A stretch of 53,413 nucleotides of DNA, from assembly GCF_003860135.1 (NCBI RefSeq), contig NZ_RQYN01000017.1, positions 1-53,413 on the forward strand, in the 5' to 3' direction. Below are positions 42,489 to 50,833 of the stretch, piece by piece (within the stretch, counting starts at the first letter, position 1; each line of letters starts with the position of its first letter). Source of the stretch: Tannerella forsythia (GTDB lineage: Bacteria > Bacteroidota > Bacteroidia > Bacteroidales > Tannerellaceae). Position numbers and translations under genes: made by a program. Under the pieces are notes generated by a model that saw only the letters and a program-made list of their open reading frames with translations, made no database searches and had not been told where the DNA came from.

Positions 42489-45041
42489 ATGAAAATCGTA
42501 AAACTCTTATTCGTTGGCGCCATTCTCATGGCTTGCGACCGTTTACCGGATGTCCGTTCGAATGGCCGCATGGCTTATCATTTCGATGAACCGGCCACCC
42601 TTTGGGAAGAGTCTTTTCCGCTTGGCAACGGCCGTATCGGACTCATGCCCAACGGAGGCATTGAAAAAGAAAACATCGTCTTGAACGAAATCTCGATGTG
42701 GTCCGGCAGTAAACAGCAGACCGACAATCCCGCAGCACAGAAGTCGCTGGGCCGAATCCGCGAGTTGCTGTTTGCCGGACGTAACGATGAAGCGCAGGAG
42801 CTTATGTACGACACATTTGTCTGCTACGGCGAAGGTAGCGGACAGGGAAGAGGCGCGAATAAGCCCTACGGTAGCTATCAGTTGCTGGGTAATCTCGTGC
42901 TGGACTTCACGTACGATGCCGCAGACGATGCACAAGTTTCCGACTACCGACGTGAGTTAGACTTGGAGCAGGCAATAACGACCCAGTCGTTCCGTAGAGG
43001 GAAAACGGAATACTCGCGCGAAATGTTCACCTCGTTCGCAGACGATGTGGCCGTCATCCGGTTGAAAGTAAACAACGGGCGCAAGCTGCAATGCGAAATC
43101 GGAATGAATCGACCGGAGCGTTATGCCGTAAAGGCCGGAAATAACGAGCTTGAAATGCGCGGGAGACTTTACGAAGGAGATACGTATAAGACGAAAGAAC
43201 AACTCGAACGAGAAGAAGCGAGGCGAAACCGCACCAAGGAGACAGACAGCATCCCCGCGGCAAAACAGAAGACGGTGCCGGGCGCCGAAGACGGTCAAGG
43301 TATCCGTTATGCTTCACGCGTACAGGTAGTGTTTCCCAACGGAGGTGAAGTGAAAGCCTTCAACGATACGACGCTCGTTGTCGAAGAAGCATCCGAAATC
43401 ATCCTCTTGGTAGGAATGGCCACCGACTATTTCGGGAAATCGGTCGATGCACAGATCGATTCGTTGCTCAGGGCTGCCGCAAGCAAAAGTTATGAAACGC
43501 TGAAAGAAGAACATGTCCGTGCCTATCAGGAACTTTATCATCGGGTAGCCGTCCATTTCGGACGCAATGCGCAGAAAGAGGACTTACCGATGAATAAACG
43601 TCTGGAAGCATTTCAGAACGACAAGAACGACCCCTCGTTGCTGGCTTTGTATTATCAGTTCGGCCGCTATCTGCTGATCTCGTCGACACGCCCGGGACTG
43701 TTGCCGCCGAACTTGCAAGGGCTTTGGTGCAATACGATCCATACCCCATGGAACGGAGACTATCATCTCAATATCAACTTGCAGATGAACCTCTGGCCGG
43801 CTGAAACAGGGAATCTGTCGGAACTTCATCTGCCGCTGATCGAATGGACGAAGCTGCAGGTCGAGAGCGGACGACAGACGGCGAAATCTTTTTATAACGC
43901 TCGCGGTTGGGTGACGCATATCTTAGGTAACGTATGGGAATTTACGGCTCCGGGCGAGCATCCTTCGTGGGGTGCAACAAATACTTCGGCGGCATGGCTT
44001 TGCGAGCATCTGTACACGCACTATCTGTTTACACTCGATACGGCTTATCTGCGAGACGTATATCCGGTGATGCGTGAATCGGCTCTTTTCTTCGTCGATA
44101 TGCTGGTCGAAGATCCTCGCAGTCACTACTTAGTTACAGCCCCGACCACTTCGCCCGAAAATGCCTACGTAATGCCTAACGGAAAAAAAGTGAGTGTTTG
44201 TGCGGGCTCGACGATGGACAATCAGATTCTCCGCGAGTTATTCTCCAACACCATTCAGGCTGCCCGACTGCTCAACACGGACGAAGAGTTTTCTCAAACG
44301 CTGGCCGATTACCAAGCGCGCTTAATGCCTACGACGATCGGCCCCGACGGACGTATCATGGAATGGTTGGAGCCTTATGAGGAAGCAGAACCGCATCATC
44401 GCCACGTTTCCCATTTGTACGGCTTGTATCCGGCCAATGAAATTTCGCCGGAGCGAACTCCCGATCTGGCCGCAGCCGCACGCAAAACACTCGAAGCACG
44501 AGGGGATGAAAGTACCGGTTGGTCGATGGGATGGAAAGTGAATTTCTGGGCACGATTGCACGATGGGGAACATGCTTATAAGCTCTTGGCCGATCTGCTC
44601 AGGCCTTCTCTCCGGAAAGACATAGAAATGAAGCACGGAGGCGGCACCTATCCCAACCTGTTCTGTGCGCATCCGCCGTTCCAGATTGACGGAAACTTCG
44701 GAGGATGTGCAGGGATTGCCGAGATGCTGGTACAGAGCCAGAACGGATATATCGAATTTCTCCCGGCGCTGCCTTCAGTCTGGAAAAACGGTGAATTCAA
44801 AGGTTTATGTGTGCAAGGGGCAGGCGAAGTACATGCTCAATGGAATGACGGCGAGTGGCTCCATGCCGGATTGAAAGCAAAAAAAGGAGGTACATTTCGG
44901 ATTAAGATACGGGAGGATATGCCTCTTCTGGAAGTAAAAATAAACGGCAAACCGATCTCGTGCCCCGTCATTGACGGGATGATTATGATGGAATTGCGTC
45001 CTTCCGATGAACTTGCAGTAAATATGAGAAAAAATAGCTAA
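42489..45041 (+). CDS. GH95 alpha-L-fucosidase lipoprotein
   Basis: An 850-residue glycoside hydrolase of family 95, inverting enzymes that release terminal alpha-1,2-linked fucose (some act on alpha-L-galactose). A lipobox LMAC (Cys16) predicts a lipoprotein. Family landmarks: FDEPATLWEESFPLGNGRIGLMPNGG at the N-terminus, LLISSTRPGLLPPNLQGLW and the following WNGDYHLNINLQMNLWPAE, then HRHVSHLYGLYPANEISP and IDGNFGGCAGIAEML. These contain the catalytic-pocket Asn/Asp and Glu residues. Released fucose would be taken up by the FucP and FucI products encoded about 7 kb upstream. An Arg/Glu-rich insert near 235-265 looks low-complexity. Confidence 0.95.
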   Translation: MKIVKLLFVGAILMACDRLPDVRSNGRMAYHFDEPATLWEESFPLGNGRIGLMPNGGIEKENIVLNEISMWSGSKQQTDNPAAQKSLGRIRELLFAGRNDEAQELMYDTFVCYGEGSGQGRGANKPYGSYQLLGNLVLDFTYDAADDAQVSDYRRELDLEQAITTQSFRRGKTEYSREMFTSFADDVAVIRLKVNNGRKLQCEIGMNRPERYAVKAGNNELEMRGRLYEGDTYKTKEQLEREEARRNRTKETDSIPAAKQKTVPGAEDGQGIRYASRVQVVFPNGGEVKAFNDTTLVVEEASEIILLVGMATDYFGKSVDAQIDSLLRAAASKSYETLKEEHVRAYQELYHRVAVHFGRNAQKEDLPMNKRLEAFQNDKNDPSLLALYYQFGRYLLISSTRPGLLPPNLQGLWCNTIHTPWNGDYHLNINLQMNLWPAETGNLSELHLPLIEWTKLQVESGRQTAKSFYNARGWVTHILGNVWEFTAPGEHPSWGATNTSAAWLCEHLYTHYLFTLDTAYLRDVYPVMRESALFFVDMLVEDPRSHYLVTAPTTSPENAYVMPNGKKVSVCAGSTMDNQILRELFSNTIQAARLLNTDEEFSQTLADYQARLMPTTIGPDGRIMEWLEPYEEAEPHHRHVSHLYGLYPANEISPERTPDLAAAARKTLEARGDESTGWSMGWKVNFWARLHDGEHAYKLLADLLRPSLRKDIEMKHGGGTYPNLFCAHPPFQIDGNFGGCAGIAEMLVQSQNGYIEFLPALPSVWKNGEFKGLCVQGAGEVHAQWNDGEWLHAGLKAKKGGTFRIKIREDMPLLEVKINGKPISCPVIDGMIMMELRPSDELAVNMRKNS

Positions 45042-45110
45042 AAAGATTCAGAAAGGAATGTTTTGTGTTCATTTTGCCTGTTAAAATATATTCCTTATGT
45101 TTTACTTTTG

Positions 45111-45118
45111 TATCTTTG
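45111..45118 (+). promoter_or_regulatory. Putative -7 box for the export operon
   Basis: TATCTTTG, an exact TAnnTTTG, 20 bases before the preferred TolC start at 45139. It lies inside the upstream open extension of the frame, supporting the later start. Confidence 0.65.
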
Positions 45119-45138
45119 CACCCCCAAAATTAAAGAAA

Positions 45139-46530
45139 ATGAAACAGTTTGTTTTTATATGGATGGCGGTTGCTCTGCCTTTTTGTGCCACAGCACAGGA
45201 AGTGCTGACGCTGGAACAGTGCCGTCAGCTGGCGATTGCGAACAACAAAGAGTTGAAAGTGGCCGGTAAATTGGTCGACAAGGCTAAGGAAGAGCGGAAT
45301 GCGGCACGTACGAAATATTTTCCGCAAGTTTCGGCCGTGGGAACATATATACGAAACAGTAAAGATATTGAGCTTGTTGACTATAGTAAATTTTCGTCTT
45401 TGTCGTCCATTACGGCTCCGATGCTTCAAAAGTTTCCGGAACTGGGACTTATCCTTCCGCAGGTCATGGAAAAGATGAAGGATGCCACGCATCTCGATAT
45501 CCGCAATGTCTGGATCGGTGATGTATCTTTGGTACAGCCGGTTTTTATGGGTGGAAAAATTGTGTCTTACAATCAGATTACGAGTTACGCTCGTCAGCTG
45601 GCCGAGTCGATGCACGACACAAAATTGCAGGATGTGATTTATCGAACCGATGAAACCTACTGGCAGGTGATCTCGCTGGCGAACAAAAAGAAGCTGGCCG
45701 ATGCGTATGTCGACCTGCTTCGGAAGATGGATAACGATATCACCGCGATGATTGAAGAAGGGGTGGCCACGAAAGCAGACGGTTTGACGGTGAAGGTGAA
45801 GCTGAACGAAGCGGAGATGGCACAGAGTAAAGTCGATAACGGTTTGGCACTGTCACGTATGCTGCTGGCTCAAGTCTGTGGGCTCGAGATGGGAAGCCCC
45901 ATGACTTTGGCTGATGAAAATATCGATCAGCTCACAGTGCAGCCGGCATCAGCCCAAGCCCATGTAGAGGAGGCCTTTAGTAATCGTCCTGAGTTGAAAA
46001 GTCTTGAGCTGGCCACAAAAATTTATCGAAAGAAAGAGCAGATCGCATTGGCCGAGATGCTTCCTAATGTCGCATTGACAGCTAATTACCTGATCACAAA
46101 TCCGAACTCGCACAACGGTTTTAAGAATGAATTTTCCGGTATGTACAATGTCGGTGTGATGGTAAAAGTCCCTTTGTCCGGTTGGTGGGAAGGAACGCAC
46201 AGACGTAACTCGGCCAAAGCTGAAACAGTGATTAAGAAATTAGAAATGGAAGAAGTGCGTGAAAAAATCGAGTTGCAGGTGAATCAGTCTGTATATAAAG
46301 TTAACGAGGCAGGCAAACAGTTGATTGCCTCGACGAAAAATATGGAAAAAGCGGAAGAAAATCTTCGCTATGCCAATTTGGGCTTTGAGGAAGGTGTGAT
46401 TCCCGCGTTGAATCTGATGGAAGCACAGACGGCCTGGGTTTCGGCTCGTTCGCAACTGATCGATGCGCAAATAGAGGTCAAGTTGACGGAAGTTTACCTT
46501 AGCAAGGCCTTGGGTAAACTGACTCAATAA
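45139..46530 (+). CDS. TolC-family outer-membrane efflux protein
   Basis: A 463-residue outer-membrane factor with a signal peptide ending near CATAQ (about residue 20). Two halves each carry the TolC pattern of long amphipathic helices: LTLEQCRQLAIANNKELKVA at the start of the mature protein and, in the second half, RPELKSLELATKIYRKKEQIALAEMLPNVALTANYL. It forms the exit duct for the pump encoded by the next three genes. The start is placed at 45139 because the -7 box lies between this ATG and the first ATG of the frame. Confidence 0.93.
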   Translation: MKQFVFIWMAVALPFCATAQEVLTLEQCRQLAIANNKELKVAGKLVDKAKEERNAARTKYFPQVSAVGTYIRNSKDIELVDYSKFSSLSSITAPMLQKFPELGLILPQVMEKMKDATHLDIRNVWIGDVSLVQPVFMGGKIVSYNQITSYARQLAESMHDTKLQDVIYRTDETYWQVISLANKKKLADAYVDLLRKMDNDITAMIEEGVATKADGLTVKVKLNEAEMAQSKVDNGLALSRMLLAQVCGLEMGSPMTLADENIDQLTVQPASAQAHVEEAFSNRPELKSLELATKIYRKKEQIALAEMLPNVALTANYLITNPNSHNGFKNEFSGMYNVGVMVKVPLSGWWEGTHRRNSAKAETVIKKLEMEEVREKIELQVNQSVYKVNEAGKQLIASTKNMEKAEENLRYANLGFEEGVIPALNLMEAQTAWVSARSQLIDAQIEVKLTEVYLSKALGKLTQ

Positions 46531-46583
46531 TCAAAGAATCTGAGTGATGACAAACATTTATACATTATAATTTATTACACACG

Positions 46584-47576
46584 ATGAGCGAGAAAAAATA
46601 TTCGATCAACAACATGGTATTGGCGTTTATTGCCGTACTCATAGTCATAGGATTAGTTGCATTAGCCGGCTTTTTCCTATTGTCCCCCCCCGACGAAATC
46701 ATTATGGGCCAAGCCGAAGCGACCCAAGTACGTATTTCGGGCAAAGTACCCGGACGTATCGAATCGTATCGCTTTGGCGAGGGGGACAATGTACGTGCAG
46801 GTGACACGTTGGTCTTCCTTGACACCCCGGAGATTATGGCTAAGCTGCAACAAGCCGAAGCCGTCCGTCAGGCTGCTGAGGCACAGAATACCAAAGCTAT
46901 GGCCGGCGCCCGTTCGCAGGAAGTAACCGGTGCTTATGAGTTATGGCAGAAGGCAAAAGCCGGACTCGATATTGCCCGGAAATCGTACGATCGCGTACAG
47001 CGTCTCTACGAACAGGGCGTGATGTCTGCTCAAAAACGCGATGAAGTCGAAGCCAATTATCATGCGATGGTCGCGACCGAAAAGGCGGCTCGTTCACAGT
47101 ATGAGATGGCGAAAGAAGGAGCGCGCCGTGAAGACAAGATGGCAGCTTCGGCACTCGTCCAGCAAGCGAAAGGTGCGGTAGCCGAGGTGCAATCGTACAT
47201 CGGTGAACGGGCTTTGGTCTCGCCTATCGACGGTGAGATTGTAGAGCGCTTCCCTCAGGTAGGAGAACTGGTCGGAACAGGTGCCCCGATCATGAACATC
47301 GCAGATCTGAACGACTTGTGGATCACATTCAGTGTACGGGAAGATTTATTGAGTGAGATCAAAGTCGGAACAGAGGTCAAAGGTTTTATTCCGGCACTCA
47401 ACAATCAGGAAGTGACGATGAAGGTGTATTATATGAAAGCGATGGGTACGTATGCCGCATGGAAGGCTACGAAAGCAACAGGCCAGTTCGACGCAAAAAC
47501 GTTCGAAGTGCGTGCACGTCCCATTGAGAAAATAGCGGATCTGCGTCCCGGAATGTCTGTCATCATCAAGCGTTAA
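46584..47576 (+). CDS. HlyD/EmrA-type membrane-fusion protein
   Basis: A 330-residue periplasmic adaptor. One helix at 11-33 anchors it in the inner membrane. The biotinyl-lipoyl-like first half begins QVRISGKVPGRIESYRFGEGDNVRAGDTL, then a helical hairpin (about 75-190), the second half EGEIVERFPQVGELVGTGAPIMNIADL-type sequence, and a C-terminal beta domain ending RPGMSVIIKR. It bridges the inner-membrane permeases and the TolC duct. Eight bases separate it from the first permease. Confidence 0.92.
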   Translation: MSEKKYSINNMVLAFIAVLIVIGLVALAGFFLLSPPDEIIMGQAEATQVRISGKVPGRIESYRFGEGDNVRAGDTLVFLDTPEIMAKLQQAEAVRQAAEAQNTKAMAGARSQEVTGAYELWQKAKAGLDIARKSYDRVQRLYEQGVMSAQKRDEVEANYHAMVATEKAARSQYEMAKEGARREDKMAASALVQQAKGAVAEVQSYIGERALVSPIDGEIVERFPQVGELVGTGAPIMNIADLNDLWITFSVREDLLSEIKVGTEVKGFIPALNNQEVTMKVYYMKAMGTYAAWKATKATGQFDAKTFEVRARPIEKIADLRPGMSVIIKR

Positions 47577-47583
47577 AGGGAGA

Positions 47584-48765
47584 ATGATGACCATTCGGGA
47601 AGGCATACGAAGTTTGAAGCGGATATCCGTACGAGAAATCCGTAGACTCTGTTCGAATCCGTTGTATTTCTTTTGTATGATTGTCGCACCGATTGGCAGT
47701 CTGTTCTTTCTCATGACACTGATGCAAGGCGGACTGCCGACGAATCTTCCGGTGGCCGTCGTCGATTTGGACAACACGCCCACATCGCGCCGGCTCATTC
47801 GTCAGTTAGATGCTTTTGAGCAGACGGCTGTAACGATGAAGTGTGCTTCGTTCGAGGAGGCGCGCAGAGAAATGCAAAAAGGGAACATTTACGGGATCTA
47901 TCATATCCCGAAAGGTCTTCAGCGTGAAGCGTCATCAGGTAAACGACCGAAACTGTCGTTTTATACGAACGGCTCGTTTCTGATCGCCGGATCACTGATG
48001 TTCCGGGATATGAAAACGACTTCGGTATTGGCCGGTGGAGCCGTTGGTCTTCAGATAGGAGAAGCCAAAGGATATACGACAGACCAGATCATGGCGCAAA
48101 TACAGCCGATTGTCATCGATACACACGCGATCGGCAATCCCTGGCTTAATTATTCGATCTACCTGAACAACGCGATTTTGCCCGGACTATTACAGTTATT
48201 GATCTTTATCGTAACGGTTTTTTCGATCGGGACGGAGATCAAAGACAGAACCTCTCGCGACTGGCTTAATATGGGGCATGGTTCTATTACAATTAGTGTG
48301 CTTGGGAAGTTATTCCCTCATACGTTGATATTTACGTGTATCGGTTGGTTGATGTGCGCGATTCTTTACGGATATAACGCTTTCCCGCTTCATTCGGGTT
48401 GGATGCCGATGCTCGTTGCCATGTTTCTGCTGGTAATCGCCTCACAGGCACTCGGAGTCTTTATGATCAGCGTACTGCCTACGGTGCGGCTGGGACTTAG
48501 TCTGGCCTCTCTTTTCGGTATGTTAGGGTTCTCGATTTGCGGACTTTCTTACCCTGTATCGGCCATGTATCCCGAGTTTCATGCCGTATCCTACCTCTAT
48601 CCGCTCCGTCATTACCTGTTGATCTACATCGATCAGGCGTTGAACGGACGTGAGCTTATTTACACTTGGGCAGAATATGTTTGGCTTGCAGGTTTTATCG
48701 TGCTACCCGTCATTATGCGTAAGTATTTGAAGAACGCCATGCTCTATTTTCATTACATTCCGTAA
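47584..48765 (+). CDS. ABC-2 type permease (YhhJ/YbhR-like), subunit 1
   Basis: A 393-residue membrane protein. It has one N-terminal helix (NPLYFFCMIVAPIGSLFFL), a periplasmic domain of about 140 residues beginning LPVAVVDLDNTPTSRRLIRQL, and five C-terminal helices, the standard layout of ABC-2 permeases such as YhhJ. A second ATG three bases later is an equally good start. The next gene, 10 bases downstream, encodes a similar protein, so the two probably pair. No ATPase is encoded in the operon. Confidence 0.9.
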   Translation: MMTIREGIRSLKRISVREIRRLCSNPLYFFCMIVAPIGSLFFLMTLMQGGLPTNLPVAVVDLDNTPTSRRLIRQLDAFEQTAVTMKCASFEEARREMQKGNIYGIYHIPKGLQREASSGKRPKLSFYTNGSFLIAGSLMFRDMKTTSVLAGGAVGLQIGEAKGYTTDQIMAQIQPIVIDTHAIGNPWLNYSIYLNNAILPGLLQLLIFIVTVFSIGTEIKDRTSRDWLNMGHGSITISVLGKLFPHTLIFTCIGWLMCAILYGYNAFPLHSGWMPMLVAMFLLVIASQALGVFMISVLPTVRLGLSLASLFGMLGFSICGLSYPVSAMYPEFHAVSYLYPLRHYLLIYIDQALNGRELIYTWAEYVWLAGFIVLPVIMRKYLKNAMLYFHYIP

Positions 48766-48775
48766 AATACGAACG

Positions 48776-50017
48776 ATGAAAAGAGAAAAAAAATTATTCG
48801 ACGTCATAGCCGAAGGCATCCGGGACCTGTTTTATATCTGGAGAGAAGAATTCAAAGCCATCTTCAAAGATAGTGGCGTAATGATCTTTTTCTTTCTGGT
48901 ACCATTGGCCTATCCGCTGATTTATTCGCTGATCTATCATCCCGAAACGGTACATGATGTCAAGGTCGTTGTGGTCGACCAGAGCCAATCGTTTTACAGT
49001 CGAGAGTTTGTACGCCGTGTAGATGCTACGCCGGACGTGCAGATCGTTCGTTCTTGTATCTCGATGGACGAGGCACAAACGATGCTGAATAAAAAAGAAG
49101 CGTACGGTATCTTGTTGTTTCCGAACGAGTTCAGTAAAAACCTGCATGCGGGACGGCAGGCCACAGTTTCCCTCTATTGTGATATGAGTTTGTTGCTTTA
49201 TTATAAAGCGATGTTACTTTCCACGACGGAAGTATCGCTCGAAATGGGAGGCGAGATACACGCGCAGAACCGGCCGCAATCGACCGAACAACTCAAAAAA
49301 ATAGAGATTGAACCCATACCATACGAATCAACGACTCTGTTTAATCCCGCGAACGGTTTTGCGAGCTTTCTTCTGCCGGCGGTACTGATCCTGATCATCC
49401 AGCAAACGCTGGTGTTGGGTATCGGCATGTTGGGCGGTACGGCGCGTGAACGCAACAAATTTCATCATCTCGTACCGATCGACCGGCATTTTAAGGGAAC
49501 GCTGCGTGTCGTATTGGGCAAATCGTTTGCTTACGTCGTGATTTATATTCCGGTATGTATCTGGACTCTGATCGTGGTACCCAAGATTTTCTCATTCCCA
49601 AGTGTCGGAAATCCGTGGGATATCCTGCTATTTCTGTTGCCTTACCTGCTCGCGTGTATCTGTATGGCTCTTACGCTTTCCGGTTTTATGCGCACTCGTG
49701 AATCGCCGATGATGATCTTCGTCTTTATGTCCGTGATTCTGCTCTTCATTTCGGGCATCTCATGGCCGACAGAGGCATTCCCCGTTTATTGGAAAATCTT
49801 GGGTGACGTGTTTCCTTCCACTCCTGCCATACGCGGCTTCGTACTGATCAAAAGTTGCGGAGCTTCATTGCATGATGTGGCACGCGAATACCGTTTACTT
49901 TGGATACAATCCGGCGTATATTTTATCATGGCAGCGCTTGTTTACAGGAGGCAGATTATTCGTGTACGCAGAAAGATGATCCGACAATACAAAGAAGCAA
50001 AGCTCCGGAGGGGATAA
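48776..50017 (+). CDS. ABC-2 type permease (YhhJ/YbhS-like), subunit 2
   Basis: A 413-residue permease with the same plan as its neighbour: N-terminal helix (SGVMIFFFLVPLAYPLIYSLIY), a periplasmic domain beginning VKVVVVDQSQSFYSREFVRRV, and C-terminal helices with GISWPTEAFPVYWKILGDVFPSTPAIRGF. The C-terminus is basic (RRKMIRQYKEAKLRRG). Last gene of the TolC-HlyD-permease-permease operon, followed by a weak hairpin and the converging XRE gene. Confidence 0.9.
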   Translation: MKREKKLFDVIAEGIRDLFYIWREEFKAIFKDSGVMIFFFLVPLAYPLIYSLIYHPETVHDVKVVVVDQSQSFYSREFVRRVDATPDVQIVRSCISMDEAQTMLNKKEAYGILLFPNEFSKNLHAGRQATVSLYCDMSLLLYYKAMLLSTTEVSLEMGGEIHAQNRPQSTEQLKKIEIEPIPYESTTLFNPANGFASFLLPAVLILIIQQTLVLGIGMLGGTARERNKFHHLVPIDRHFKGTLRVVLGKSFAYVVIYIPVCIWTLIVVPKIFSFPSVGNPWDILLFLLPYLLACICMALTLSGFMRTRESPMMIFVFMSVILLFISGISWPTEAFPVYWKILGDVFPSTPAIRGFVLIKSCGASLHDVAREYRLLWIQSGVYFIMAALVYRRQIIRVRRKMIRQYKEAKLRRG

Positions 50018-50030
50018 ATCTCCTCCTCCG
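50006..50030. terminator. Weak hairpin at the end of the export operon
   Basis: CGGAGG at 50006-50011 pairs with CCTCCG at 50025-50030, overlapping the permease stop codon. It lies between converging genes and has no T run; low confidence as a terminator. Confidence 0.3.
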
Positions 50031-50046
50031 TTGTCTTTCCATGGGT

Positions 50047-50247
50047 TTAATCCCCTTCTTCCAACATGAAAATTTCGTTCACATTCTTACCGAAAACGGC
50101 GGCGAGTTTTAAGGCTAATACCGTAGAAGGTATGTATTTGCCGGCCTCAATGGCATGAATCGTTTGCCGACTGACTTGAATCTTCTCGGCCAGCTGCTGT
50201 TGCGTAAGACGTTGCACTGCTCGTTCGATGCGAATCGTATTAATCAT
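50047..50247 (-). CDS. Short XRE-family transcriptional regulator
   Basis: A 66-residue single-domain Cro/CI-type DNA-binding protein. The helix-turn-helix reads RLTQQQLAEKIQVSRQTIHAIEAGKYIPSTVLALKLA, with the C-terminal FGKNVNEIFMLEEGD seen in stand-alone YozG-type regulators. It overlaps the end of the upstream membrane-protein gene by eight bases, a regulator/membrane-protein arrangement frequent in Firmicutes and Bacteroidetes. It may control its own operon through the dyad at 50740-50759. Confidence 0.92.
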   Translation of the reverse strand: MINTIRIERAVQRLTQQQLAEKIQVSRQTIHAIEAGKYIPSTVLALKLAAVFGKNVNEIFMLEEGD

Positions 50248-50707
50248 TTCCGGTCTTTCTTAAACGGTGTAAATCGATTCTGTATTTAAGAATGAAAAGA
50301 ATCAAAATGAGATACAGATTGATGAATACAAAATACAGATAAGCCAGATTATATACAAGCAGAGTCACAACGATGGTGACGATGCCGCTTATCAGCATAG
50401 CCCAACGCATGGAGCGCGAACGCAGGTACTCCATGTATTCATCTTCTTCTTTCTCTCGTGAGAAGGCAATGAGCAACAAAGATATCGTAAACAACACGAT
50501 CGATATTTGTCTCATCGCATCTGTCTCAACCATTGTAAACCATTCTATCGATGAGAACAGCTCGAAAGAAAGTACTGAAAACATGCGGCAAGGCAGCAAG
50601 TCGCCATCTGCAAAAAACAAATAGTAGCCGCATAAGAGCGCCGAAGGGATCGCGAGTATCTGTCCGATCCGCCTGTAACTGTTTGGGAAAAGATACGTAT
50701 TTTTCAT
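50240..50707 (-). CDS. Four-helix membrane protein paired with XRE regulator
   Basis: A 155-residue membrane protein with helices at about 14-32, 68-84, 100-120 and 122-142 and a charged loop FSREKEEDEYMEYLRSRSM between helices 2 and 3. I do not recognise a named family, but similar proteins are found next to short XRE regulators. It is first in the operon; its product may modulate or be controlled by the regulator. Function unknown. Confidence 0.75.
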   Translation of the reverse strand: MKNTYLFPNSYRRIGQILAIPSALLCGYYLFFADGDLLPCRMFSVLSFELFSSIEWFTMVETDAMRQISIVLFTISLLLIAFSREKEEDEYMEYLRSRSMRWAMLISGIVTIVVTLLVYNLAYLYFVFINLYLILILFILKYRIDLHRLRKTGND

Positions 50708-50736
50708 CGGGTTATTTTTTTAATTGAACTTCGCTA

Positions 50737-50768
50737 CAAATGTAATGTATATTTTACATATAGACAAG
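50737..50768 (-). promoter_or_regulatory. Promoter and dyad operator of the XRE operon
   Basis: The minus strand reads TACATTTG (50737-50744), an exact -7 box, with CTTG 20 bases upstream (50765-50768). An inverted repeat ATGTAA (50740-50745) / TTACAT (50754-50759) overlaps the box and the spacer. This is where an autorepressor such as the XRE protein could bind. Confidence 0.55.
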
Positions 50769-50817
50769 TTTGCTTTACAAAAATAAAAACGAAGATGATT
50801 TTAAAGAGGGAAATACT

Positions 50818-50825
50818 TACCTTTG
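50818..50825 (+). promoter_or_regulatory. Putative -7 box for menA
   Basis: TACCTTTG, an exact TAnnTTTG, eight bases before the ATG at 50834. If used, the mRNA would be leaderless or nearly so, and the first ATG of the frame (50795) could not be the start for this transcript. Confidence 0.5.
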
Positions 50826-50833
50826 CTACCCGA

